Shown one piece after another: positions 42,351 to 50,615 of a stretch of 64,000 nt of DNA. Under the pieces are notes generated by a model. The model did not search any database and was not told where the DNA came from. It was given only the letters and a program-made list of their open reading frames with translations. This DNA is from JAVBKX01 sp031553835 (GTDB taxonomy: Bacteria > Bacteroidota > Bacteroidia > Bacteroidales > Azobacteroidaceae). The stretch lies in assembly GCA_031553835.1 (NCBI GenBank), contig JAVBKX010000010.1:62001-126000 (forward strand), in the 5' to 3' direction. Each line of letters starts with the position of its first letter. Position 1 is the first letter of the stretch. The translations under genes were made by a program, and so were the position numbers.

Positions 42351-45300
42351 TTAAAATGATACTTGAAGCCCTACGACAAAAGTTCTGACAGGCGGAAAAT
42401 GTCCATCGTCATTTCCTTTTCCAAAAATACTTCCTCCGGATATTTCCGGGTCGAAACCCGAATAATTGGTTAATGTCAGTAAATTTTGCGCACCGGTATA
42501 AATACGGGCGTACTCAAATACTTTAGTACTTTGCAACAAATGGGCGGGTATGGTATATCCCAACTGTATATTTTTCAACCGGATATAATCTCCGTCTTCA
42601 ATCCAACGATCTGAATACGGCAATGTATTATCGTTAGGTCCCATCACCGGTCTGGGCGTAGTTGTGGAAGGATTGGATTCCGTCCAGGGTCTTAAGTCTT
42701 TAGGATAGTTGGTCGTTTCATCCATCCGTTCGAGCCAATATTTCGTATTGTTATAAATTTTATTTCCTGCCACGCCTGTGAGAAAGAGGTTGAAATCAAA
42801 ATTTTTATAGGAGGCAGAGAAGTTAAGCCCCATTTCCACGTCGGCAAAAGGACTTCCCACATATTCCCGGTCGCCTTTGCTGATCATACCATCGCCATTC
42901 AGATCTTTGTAGCGAATATCTCCCGGATGAGCATTGGGTTGTATCATCACAGTGCGGTCGGTTCCCGTAGCCTCATCATGAATGGTTGCTGTATGAGCAT
43001 ATACTTCATCCCAGCTTTGGAAAATACCATCGGTGCGGACTACAAAGAAATCGCCCACTGAACGTCCTACTTCCGAACAGTTCACGCCGCTAAGCCCTGC
43101 TTCGTGACGAGATTTATCTAATACCAACACTTTCGTTTTAACCGTCGTCAAATTGAATGACACATTATAGTTAAACTCTTTTTTTGTTTCACGAAAACCG
43201 ACAGTCAACTCAACACCATGGTTATTCAGTTTACCATAATTATCCCAAGGAGGAATGTCGGTTCCCATAGACCACGACATAGGCACTTCAAGTAATAACC
43301 CGTCAGATACCGCATCGAAATATTCGAAAGACCCGTATAGACGCTGCTCAAACATGGCTACATCCATTCCAACATTAAAGGTCGTTTTGGATTCCCAACG
43401 AATATCCGGATTTGCTCTTCCTTTCTGAATAGCTCCTGGATAATATTTCTGATTGGGTCCAAAAATGGCACCTTCCCCAGTTATAATAAAAGTATCATAT
43501 TTATAGGGATCAACTGCCTCCTGATCTCCTATCTTACCATAACTCACCCTTAGCTTGAGATCATCCACGGCCGGTTTCATAAACTTCGAAAAATTCTCCT
43601 CACTAATTCTCCACCCCACCGAAATAGATGGAAAATTTCCATGCAAGTAATTCGGGCCGAACTTGGAAGATCCATCGTAACGGTAATTGGCTTGCAACAA
43701 ATATTTTCCGGCATAAGCGTAATTAATACGGGCAAGAAAAGAAGTTAGTGCAAATTCTTCATCGTTTCCATCAACAGACGGTTCGGTCAATCCGGGACTG
43801 AGTGACCAATATCCCGGAACCAGATTTTTCGCTCCTGCCTGATTGGATTTAGATATGGCTTCTTGAGTGGTATAACCTGCCAATACATCAAAACTGTGTT
43901 TGTTGATTGTTTTCTCATAAAATGCCGTATTTTCCCATATCCAGGTACCAAAGTCTCCTCTATATTCAACCTGTTCATTTTCATAGTTGGAGACATCCAG
44001 ATACCGGATTTGTTTATATTCAGTGATATTCCGGTCAAACCAATTATGATACTCTATTCCAAGACTGGATTTCAGTTTAAGACCTTTAATCGGTTCAATC
44101 TGGAGAAAAGCGTTACCAATCAACCGATTGGATGTTTGCGTATTGTTACGGGTTTCCTGCAACCCGATAGGATTTGTTCCATACGTTTGATAAGCAGAAC
44201 TTCCGGTTCCGTAACCACCCGGCATATTGGCATCATAGACCGGAATAATCGGCGGCATACGGCACAAGTCGATGAATGGAGAGCCGATCATGGGAACCGT
44301 TTGTGAACGTCCGATCAACAGGTTTTCTCCAAAAGTAAAGATCCCCTTCTTCATTTCCGTATTGCTGCGGGCGGTATATCTGTTGTGCGTAGGTCCTTCC
44401 ACTACTCCATCCTGAGTAAAGTAGTTGAAAGAAAGCATATAATTCCCGTTTTTACTTCCTCCCGACAAGCTCAGGTTATAATCCTGAGTAAATCCGGTTT
44501 TCATAAATTCGTCCTGCCAATCGGTGTTGGTCAACACCTGGCCCTGAGCCGGTTCGCCCGGCCATTCTTTATCTGCATTCTGATAAGCCAGCCGGTTGAG
44601 TTTCAAAAACTCAAGACTGTTCATCATTTCGATACGATTGGCTATTTGTTGTACGCCGTAATTGGCCGAAAAATCGATTTTATTCGGACCGACTTTTCCT
44701 TTTTTTGTAGTAATGATAATGATACCATTGGCACCGCGTGAACCGTACAAAGCCGTTGCCGCCGCATCTTTCAGGATCTGCATGGATTCCACATCATTGA
44801 CATTAAATTCCCGCTGCGGGCCCTCCAAAATCATTCCATCCACCACATACAATGGGGTTATTTTGTTGGAAAAGCTGCCGATACCACGAATACGAATGTC
44901 GGGAGTTGATCCCGGCGCTCCGGAAGTAGTAACAGTCACTCCCGCTGCTTGTCCCTGTAAAGCATCTGCAAGATTGGGAGTCAGCAACTTTTTCATATTT
45001 TCCGTATTCACAATCCCAACAGCGCCGGTCAGGTCTTTCTTGCGTTGCGTTCCATAAGCCACAACGACCAATTCGTCGAGCATTTCAACCGCTTCCTGCA
45101 GCACAACGTTCAATTCTCCGCGCCCTTCAACCAATACTTCTTTTGTTTGAAATCCCAGATAACTGAATTGAAGCATAGCCGGCAACGATAAAACTTCCAG
45201 TTTGAAACGACCGTCAAAATCAGTAATGATCCCCTGACGGGTACCTTTTTCTACTACCGAAACACCGATCAAGGCATCTCCGTTTTCGTCCACAACAACT

Positions 45301-45434
45301 CCGGAAATCATTTTTTCCGACGACGAGGCCCTGCTCGTTTGCGACCAGGCAACTCCATTGAAAGATAACAGGAGGAATAACAGCATCCACTTTCCTGCCA
45401 TGTTGCTTTGCAAATACCATTTTTTAATTTTCAT
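42351..45434 (-). CDS. SusC/RagA-family TonB-dependent outer-membrane transporter
   Basis: The product imports oligosaccharides across the outer membrane using TonB energy. From ATG 45434 it has 1027 residues: a signal peptide (MKIKKWYLQSNMAGKWMLLF), a CarboxypepD_reg-like domain (GVVVDENGDALIGVSVVEKG), a TonB-type box region and plug (VVVAYGTQRKKDLTGAVG, ADALQGQAAGVTV), and a beta-barrel ending in VGLQVSF with a terminal aromatic residue. An ATG at 45470 would add 12 residues. I preferred the later start for its signal peptide, but the earlier one is possible. It opens the operon and is divergent from the hybrid two-component regulator. Confidence 0.96.
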   Translation of the reverse strand: MKIKKWYLQSNMAGKWMLLFLLLSFNGVAWSQTSRASSSEKMISGVVVDENGDALIGVSVVEKGTRQGIITDFDGRFKLEVLSLPAMLQFSYLGFQTKEVLVEGRGELNVVLQEAVEMLDELVVVAYGTQRKKDLTGAVGIVNTENMKKLLTPNLADALQGQAAGVTVTTSGAPGSTPDIRIRGIGSFSNKITPLYVVDGMILEGPQREFNVNDVESMQILKDAAATALYGSRGANGIIIITTKKGKVGPNKIDFSANYGVQQIANRIEMMNSLEFLKLNRLAYQNADKEWPGEPAQGQVLTNTDWQDEFMKTGFTQDYNLSLSGGSKNGNYMLSFNYFTQDGVVEGPTHNRYTARSNTEMKKGIFTFGENLLIGRSQTVPMIGSPFIDLCRMPPIIPVYDANMPGGYGTGSSAYQTYGTNPIGLQETRNNTQTSNRLIGNAFLQIEPIKGLKLKSSLGIEYHNWFDRNITEYKQIRYLDVSNYENEQVEYRGDFGTWIWENTAFYEKTINKHSFDVLAGYTTQEAISKSNQAGAKNLVPGYWSLSPGLTEPSVDGNDEEFALTSFLARINYAYAGKYLLQANYRYDGSSKFGPNYLHGNFPSISVGWRISEENFSKFMKPAVDDLKLRVSYGKIGDQEAVDPYKYDTFIITGEGAIFGPNQKYYPGAIQKGRANPDIRWESKTTFNVGMDVAMFEQRLYGSFEYFDAVSDGLLLEVPMSWSMGTDIPPWDNYGKLNNHGVELTVGFRETKKEFNYNVSFNLTTVKTKVLVLDKSRHEAGLSGVNCSEVGRSVGDFFVVRTDGIFQSWDEVYAHTATIHDEATGTDRTVMIQPNAHPGDIRYKDLNGDGMISKGDREYVGSPFADVEMGLNFSASYKNFDFNLFLTGVAGNKIYNNTKYWLERMDETTNYPKDLRPWTESNPSTTTPRPVMGPNDNTLPYSDRWIEDGDYIRLKNIQLGYTIPAHLLQSTKVFEYARIYTGAQNLLTLTNYSGFDPEISGGSIFGKGNDDGHFPPVRTFVVGLQVSF

Positions 45435-45495
45435 ACCATCGAAATTGTTTATCATAATAATATTACTCATAATGAAGATTGTACCGATTTTTTTT

Positions 45496-45503
45496 CAAAT
45501 ATA
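45496..45503 (-). promoter_or_regulatory. Candidate -7 element of the SusC operon
   Basis: CAAATATA reads TATATTTG on the minus strand and matches TAnnTTTG. No TTTG is found at the normal distance upstream, as expected for a promoter that needs the hybrid regulator. Confidence 0.45.
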
Positions 45504-45578
45504 GAGGTAATCAACTCAAATCCAGGTTCCTATTTTTCCATTTTCATGTATAATCCTTCCAACCGATACACGGTGGCA

Positions 45579-45614
45579 GTATTTTACATTTTTTTGACTG
45601 TATTTTATCATTTT
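45579..45614. promoter_or_regulatory. Direct repeat, candidate binding site of the hybrid two-component regulator
   Basis: GTATTTTACATTTT (45579-45592) and GTATTTTATCATTTT (45600-45614) are repeated 21 bases apart, two helical turns. AraC-type regulators often bind such direct repeats. The site lies between the SusC and regulator promoters. Confidence 0.4.
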
Positions 45615-45621
45615 AATTTTT

Positions 45622-45629
45622 TACCTTTG
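45622..45629 (+). promoter_or_regulatory. Candidate -7 element of the hybrid two-component regulator gene
   Basis: TACCTTTG matches TAnnTTTG and lies 29 bases before the ATG. The nearest TTTG upstream is 25 bases away, longer than the usual spacing. Confidence 0.45.
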
Positions 45630-45658
45630 CTTGTTAAACTTGAGACACAACTCCTTAC

Positions 45659-48600
45659 ATGACTCTTTGGCAAAAATGGTCGCTCTTCCTGCTTTTCGCA
45701 CTCTTCGCATGTCCGGTATGGGGAGAAGAAAGTATATATTTCCGTCGTTTTGGAGTAGAAGAAGGGTTAGCCCAGAATACTGTCAATTGCATTTTACAAG
45801 ACAGACAGGGATTTATGTGGTTTGGCACCAAGGATGGTCTTTCCCGATACGATGGTTGCCGTTTTCTCAATTTCAAATACGATAAAAAAGATTCGAATAG
45901 TATTGGAAACAGTTTTATCCGTTCTTTATATCAGGATCAAAACGATTTGATATGGATCGGAACCGATGCAGGGGTCTATACCTACAATCCCAGGACGGAA
46001 ACGTTCAATGCATTCGACACACAAACCGATACCGGCATCCGGATCGAAAAAGAAGTTAATGATATTAAACCGGATCGAAAAGGAAATCTTTGGTTTGCCG
46101 TTGACTGGCAAGGCGTTTTTTTTTACGATATTCAAAACAGTCAACTCACATTTTACAAATTGAATACAATCGTCAATGCCTGGAACATCTGTATTGACCG
46201 GGAAGATAAAGTGTGGATCGGAACACACGGCGGCGGGTTGAACTGCTTCAATCCTCAGGAACAACAATTTGAAACGATTCCTTTATTAAAAAACCACGAA
46301 ACCAATGCGCCTAATGATATTTACAGCGTATTTCAGGATAATTATAATGATATACTGATCGGAACAGCTAATAATGGTGTGAAAAGATTAAGTTTGGTGG
46401 ACAAACAAGTACATTCTTTTTTGGAAGCCGACAACCATCATCCGTTATTTGTAAGAGATATTATACGTCGTTCGGACAATGAAATATGGATCGGAACCGA
46501 ATCGGGCATTTATATTTTTGATACGCAAAAGAAAAAAGTACGCAATTTGCGTCATCACCATGTAGATCCGTATTCGCTGTCGGATAACGCGGTCTATTCC
46601 ATGTATCAGGACCGGGAAGGCGGGATATGGATCGGAACCTATTTCGGAGGAGTCAACTATTATCCGCATCAATACAACCCGTTTGAAAAATTCTATCCGC
46701 TCAACGATGGGCAAACGATCAGGGGTAAAAGAGTCAGGGAATTTCAACAGGATAAATATGGAAATATCTGGATCGGCACCGAAGATGAAGGTTTAAATTG
46801 TTACAATCCTGCTTCCGGCATGATTGAAAATTTATTTCCGGATGAAAGTCCGGGAAGTATTTCTTACAATAACATACATGGGCTATTGGCTGATGATGAT
46901 AAACTTTGGGTCGGCACATTCGGCCATGGATTGGACATCCTGGATATCAAAACAAAAAAAGTAATCCGGCATTACCGGAAAACGAAAGATCCGGAATCGC
47001 TTTGCGACAACAGCGTGTTTTCTATTTTTAAAGATCATTCGAACCAAATCTGGATCGGGACGATTTACGGTCTTGCAACATATAATCCGGAACAAGATAA
47101 TTTCACTAAAATAGCACAGATCGGAGATATTTTTATTTACGATATTCTGCAAACTTACGATGGAATGATCTGGATAGCCACATTCGGCAAAGGACTTCAC
47201 CGCTTTAATCCACGCACAGAACAATGGACGATCTTTCAATACGATCCCGAGAATGAAAAAAGCCTTTCCCACAATAAAATCATATCATTATTTGAAGATA
47301 GCCGGAAAATATTGTGGATCACTACCGAAGGCGGCGGTATTTGCCGCTACAACCGTGACGAAGAAACTTTTACTTCTTTTTCGATTGAAAACGGCTTGCC
47401 CAATAATGTTGTATATAAAGTACTGGAAGATAACCGGCATCAATTGTGGTTTACGACCAACCGCGGATTGGTTTGTTTTCATCCCGATGATAATCATCTG
47501 AAAATATATACCCGTTCCAATGGTTTATTAGGAGATCAGTTTAATTACAAGTCGGGGTTGAAAGATACCAATGGCAAATTATATTTCGGAAGTTTGACCG
47601 GATTTATTGCATTTGAACCCGAAAATTTCTCTCAGAATTCTTATGTTCCGCCTATTTACATTACGGATTTTCTATTGTTCAATAAAGCCTTGAAGCCCGG
47701 AAAAGAAAATGCTCCGTTTGCACAATCTTTGATTTATACGGATGAAATTCATTTAGCGCATAATCAATCGACATTCAGCATTGATTTTGCAGCTTTAAGT
47801 TATACCGCACCTGAAAAAAATCAATACCGCTACTTGTTGAAAGGTTTTGACCAAAATTGGAACTACTTAAGTTCCAATCAACGCGTTTCATATTCCAACA
47901 TTCCTCCGGGAGAATACACTTTTTGCGTCATGGCCTCCAACAGCGATGGGATCTGGAATCAGCAGGCCCGGAATTTAAATATTGTGATTCATCCTCCTTT
48001 TTTGCAAACAGGATGGGCGTATCTGCTTTATACGACTTTCTCTGCAGGCATTATTTTATGGCTGTTCATTTCCTATAAAAAAAGGAATAACAGAAAGAAT
48101 AAACGGAAAGAGGAGCTTTTCGAAAACGAGAAAGAAAAAGAAATTTTTGATGCAAAAATCGCTTTCTTTACCAACATCGCGCACGAGATCAGGACTCCGC
48201 TCACCTTGATCAAAGGCCCTTTGGAACATATTCTGAAAGAAAATGTGGATGAAAACGAGTTGAAGGAAAATTTAGAAGTGATGGAACGCAACACCAACCG
48301 GTTGTTGGATTTGAGTAATCAATTATTGGATTTCCGGAAAACAGAAAGAGAGGGTTTCCGCCTGAATTATGTACACACCAATATTACTCAATTAATCAAA
48401 GGTGTACACAGTCGTTTTCACTTAACGGCACAGCAACGCAATCTAACATTCGACCTGCATCTTCCGGCACTACCGCTTTGGGCTGATGTCGATCACGAAG
48501 CATTGACCAAAATATTAAGCAATCTGTTCAGCAACGCCATTAAATATGCCCGAACGGAAATTTCCTTAACGCTCAACACCGATGAAACGGCGGGAACATT

Positions 48601-49666
48601 CCTGATTACGGTAAAAAACGACGGTAAAGCCATCCCTGAAGAAGCGCAGGAAAAAATTTTCGAACCTTTCTACCAGATTGAAGACAATGAAGCCAATCAT
48701 ATTCGTTCCGGTACAGGATTAGGACTTCCATTAGCCCGTTCGCTCGCTAAAATGCATGAAGGAATGCTGTCCCTGCGTGTAGAAACCGGCCGGCACAATG
48801 CATTTTTATTAAAATTACCATTAAAACAAGATCATTCGGTCGATATTAAAAACACTACTCAACAAAATGATACCGACAATATTTTCGAAAGCGAACCGGT
48901 TGGCGGACAAAGAAATATGCCGGTTGTTTTAATGGTGGAAGATGATACTGAGATGATGCAGTTCCTGACTAATAAGTTGAAAAACACATATCACATACTC
49001 AAAGCAAATAATGGAGAAGAAGCTTTAAAAATATTAGACAACGAACGTGTAAGCATTGTCATTACCGACGTCATGATGCCTGTAATCAACGGATTGGAAT
49101 TATGCAGGGAAATCAAATCAAACTTTGCTTACAGTCATATTCCCGTCATTATGCTGACTGCGCGTACCGGATTGCAGTCTAAAATAGAAGGATTAGACGC
49201 CGGAGCGGATGCTTATGTAGAAAAACCGTTTTCTACAGAACATTTGCTGGCGCAGTTATCCAATCTGCTTTCCAACCGTATAAAAGTAAAAGAAGCATTT
49301 ATACAATCTCCATATCTCAATCCCAGAAGTATTGCTCTAACGAAATCTGATGAAGATTTTTTAAAGAAAGTAACCGAAATAATCCACAAAAACATTTCGG
49401 AAACGCAGTTCAGTGTCGATAGTCTGGCCGACGCTCTAAATATGAGCAGATCCAGTTTCCACCGAAAAATCAAAGGCGTTTCAGAACTCACTCCCAACGA
49501 ATTCATTCTTCTGGTAAAACTGAAAAAAGCGGCAGAACATCTTCAGGAAGGTCTCTACAAAATCAATGAAGTCTGCTATGTAGTCGGATTCAGTTCGCCG
49601 TCATATTTTTCCAAATGTTTTAAAAAACAATTCGGTATAGCGCCCAAAGAATTTGCAAAAAAATAA
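45659..49666 (+). CDS. Hybrid two-component system sensor/regulator (HTCS)
   Basis: The 1335-residue product combines a whole phosphorelay in one membrane protein. It has a signal peptide (WSLFLLFALFACPVWG) and a periplasmic double propeller of reg_prop repeats (IWIGTDAGVYTYNP, IWIGTESGIYIFD and others). A Y_Y_Y domain (YRYLLKGFDQNWNYL) and one membrane helix (AGIILWLFIS) follow. The kinase has H842 in NIAHEIRTPLTLIKGPLEHI, an HATPase with NLFSNAIKYA, and a receiver with D1137 in IVITDVMMPVING. An AraC-type DNA-binding domain (DALNMSRSSFHRKIKG, VGFSSPSYFSKCFKKQFG) ends the protein. Such proteins bind a breakdown product of the target glycan and activate the adjacent SusC/D operon, here divergent. 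Confidence 0.96.
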   Translation: MTLWQKWSLFLLFALFACPVWGEESIYFRRFGVEEGLAQNTVNCILQDRQGFMWFGTKDGLSRYDGCRFLNFKYDKKDSNSIGNSFIRSLYQDQNDLIWIGTDAGVYTYNPRTETFNAFDTQTDTGIRIEKEVNDIKPDRKGNLWFAVDWQGVFFYDIQNSQLTFYKLNTIVNAWNICIDREDKVWIGTHGGGLNCFNPQEQQFETIPLLKNHETNAPNDIYSVFQDNYNDILIGTANNGVKRLSLVDKQVHSFLEADNHHPLFVRDIIRRSDNEIWIGTESGIYIFDTQKKKVRNLRHHHVDPYSLSDNAVYSMYQDREGGIWIGTYFGGVNYYPHQYNPFEKFYPLNDGQTIRGKRVREFQQDKYGNIWIGTEDEGLNCYNPASGMIENLFPDESPGSISYNNIHGLLADDDKLWVGTFGHGLDILDIKTKKVIRHYRKTKDPESLCDNSVFSIFKDHSNQIWIGTIYGLATYNPEQDNFTKIAQIGDIFIYDILQTYDGMIWIATFGKGLHRFNPRTEQWTIFQYDPENEKSLSHNKIISLFEDSRKILWITTEGGGICRYNRDEETFTSFSIENGLPNNVVYKVLEDNRHQLWFTTNRGLVCFHPDDNHLKIYTRSNGLLGDQFNYKSGLKDTNGKLYFGSLTGFIAFEPENFSQNSYVPPIYITDFLLFNKALKPGKENAPFAQSLIYTDEIHLAHNQSTFSIDFAALSYTAPEKNQYRYLLKGFDQNWNYLSSNQRVSYSNIPPGEYTFCVMASNSDGIWNQQARNLNIVIHPPFLQTGWAYLLYTTFSAGIILWLFISYKKRNNRKNKRKEELFENEKEKEIFDAKIAFFTNIAHEIRTPLTLIKGPLEHILKENVDENELKENLEVMERNTNRLLDLSNQLLDFRKTEREGFRLNYVHTNITQLIKGVHSRFHLTAQQRNLTFDLHLPALPLWADVDHEALTKILSNLFSNAIKYARTEISLTLNTDETAGTFLITVKNDGKAIPEEAQEKIFEPFYQIEDNEANHIRSGTGLGLPLARSLAKMHEGMLSLRVETGRHNAFLLKLPLKQDHSVDIKNTTQQNDTDNIFESEPVGGQRNMPVVLMVEDDTEMMQFLTNKLKNTYHILKANNGEEALKILDNERVSIVITDVMMPVINGLELCREIKSNFAYSHIPVIMLTARTGLQSKIEGLDAGADAYVEKPFSTEHLLAQLSNLLSNRIKVKEAFIQSPYLNPRSIALTKSDEDFLKKVTEIIHKNISETQFSVDSLADALNMSRSSFHRKIKGVSELTPNEFILLVKLKKAAEHLQEGLYKINEVCYVVGFSSPSYFSKCFKKQFGIAPKEFAKK

Positions 49667-49687
49667 CACTTTCTTTCAGTTGATTAC

Positions 49688-49748
49688 AAATTATACCCCT
49701 GCAATGTTACATTTTTAAGGAAATTATACCTATGCAATAAAACATTTT
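49688..49748. repeat. Imperfect ~29-bp direct repeat downstream of the HTCS gene
   Basis: AAATTATACCCCTGCAATGT followed by TACATTTTT (49688-49716) recurs as AAATTATACCTATGCAATAA followed by AACATTTT (49721-49748), with a period of 33 bases. It lies between two convergent gene ends. The function is unknown. Confidence 0.6.
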
Positions 49749-49798
49749 GTATCATTATAACCTAAAAATGAAGAACTTAGGAATCATCCATCTATTTA

Positions 49799-50470
49799 TT
49801 AATTCACCAGCTTCATAAGTCCCTTTTTATCAGATATCTGTATTTCCCTTTTATTTGCAATGATAAGACCATCCTGCTGCATTTTAGTAAATTCCCGTTC
49901 CAAAGACGGGCGGGAAACACCAAAATATTCAGCCAAAGCGCTCTTCGTTTTATCCAAAACAACAACATCCGTTTTTGCTTCTTGCGAAAGTTTAAGGATA
50001 TACATGGCCAGTTTTTGCCGGATAGTACGAAAAGACATAAAATGTAGTTTCTGGCTCAGACGGGAAGCAAAATCGGCGGAAATATCCAAATAGTTCTTCA
50101 ACAAAGTCTCATCCAAACTCAGCATTCTGAGAACCGATTGCTTTGGAATAACAAGCGCTGTCACTTCTTCTCGCGCTGTTATCTGCACCGGAAAACGATT
50201 GACATGCCCAAACAAAAACAAAATCGCCAATGGATTCGGAGCAAAAATATCTTCCACTTTGATCATTCTTCCCGACGGATCAATCATTTCACCTTTCACA
50301 CTTCCTGAAATCAAGATAATCAACCGGTTACAAAGCTCATCCTGCAAAGCCAATAATCCATCTTTCCTGAAATGTGTTTCAGAAAGTTTTAATTCAGAAA
50401 AAATCCACATCAGTTTCGTTTCTCCTATGGAATGAAATAAGGGAATTTGCAATAATGCTGAAAAATCCAT
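49799..50470 (-). CDS. hcpR: Crp/Fnr-family regulator, HcpR-like
   Basis: From the ATG at 50468-50470 the product has 223 residues (MDFSALLQIPLFHSIGETKL). It has a cyclic-nucleotide-binding-like sensor domain (ILISGSVKGEMIDPSGRMI) and a C-terminal winged helix with SRPSLEREFTKMQQDGLI as the recognition region. The open frame extends 16 codons upstream, but that would place the start inside the palindrome-promoter region. It is divergent from hcp, and the site between them is of the HcpR type, so it is called HcpR-like: a sensor of nitric oxide or related stress in anaerobic Bacteroidota. No iron-sulfur cysteine cluster is present. Confidence 0.8.
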   Translation of the reverse strand: MDFSALLQIPLFHSIGETKLMWIFSELKLSETHFRKDGLLALQDELCNRLIILISGSVKGEMIDPSGRMIKVEDIFAPNPLAILFLFGHVNRFPVQITAREEVTALVIPKQSVLRMLSLDETLLKNYLDISADFASRLSQKLHFMSFRTIRQKLAMYILKLSQEAKTDVVVLDKTKSALAEYFGVSRPSLEREFTKMQQDGLIIANKREIQISDKKGLMKLVN

Positions 50471-50496
50471 ATCAATAAAGAAAATCAATTCTGCCA

Positions 50497-50504
50497 CAAA
50501 ATTA
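50497..50504 (-). promoter_or_regulatory. Candidate -7 element of hcpR
   Basis: CAAAATTA reads TAATTTTG on the minus strand and matches TAnnTTTG. It is 27 bases upstream of the chosen ATG. The palindrome at 50521-50536 occupies the -33 position. Confidence 0.45.
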
Positions 50505-50520
50505 ATCAAAACATTCAAAC

Positions 50521-50536
50521 TGTCACATTTGCGACA
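50521..50536. promoter_or_regulatory. HcpR-type operator palindrome
   Basis: TGTCACATTTGCGACA is a palindrome TGTCRC-N4-GCGACA with one mismatch. It fits the HcpR motif predicted for Bacteroidota. Its centre is about 43 bases upstream of the predicted hcp start, an activator position. Confidence 0.75.
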
Positions 50537-50557
50537 ATTTAAGACAATAAACCACCC

Positions 50558-50565
50558 TACATTTG
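50558..50565 (+). promoter_or_regulatory. Candidate -7 element of hcp
   Basis: TACATTTG matches TAnnTTTG. It lies 51 bases before the hcp ATG and 21 bases after the palindrome. No TTTG is present at the usual spacing, as expected for an activated promoter. Confidence 0.55.
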
Positions 50566-50615
50566 CAACCGAAAAGAAAAAAAGACAGGTTTTAACTCAT
50601 TTACGATTAATATTT

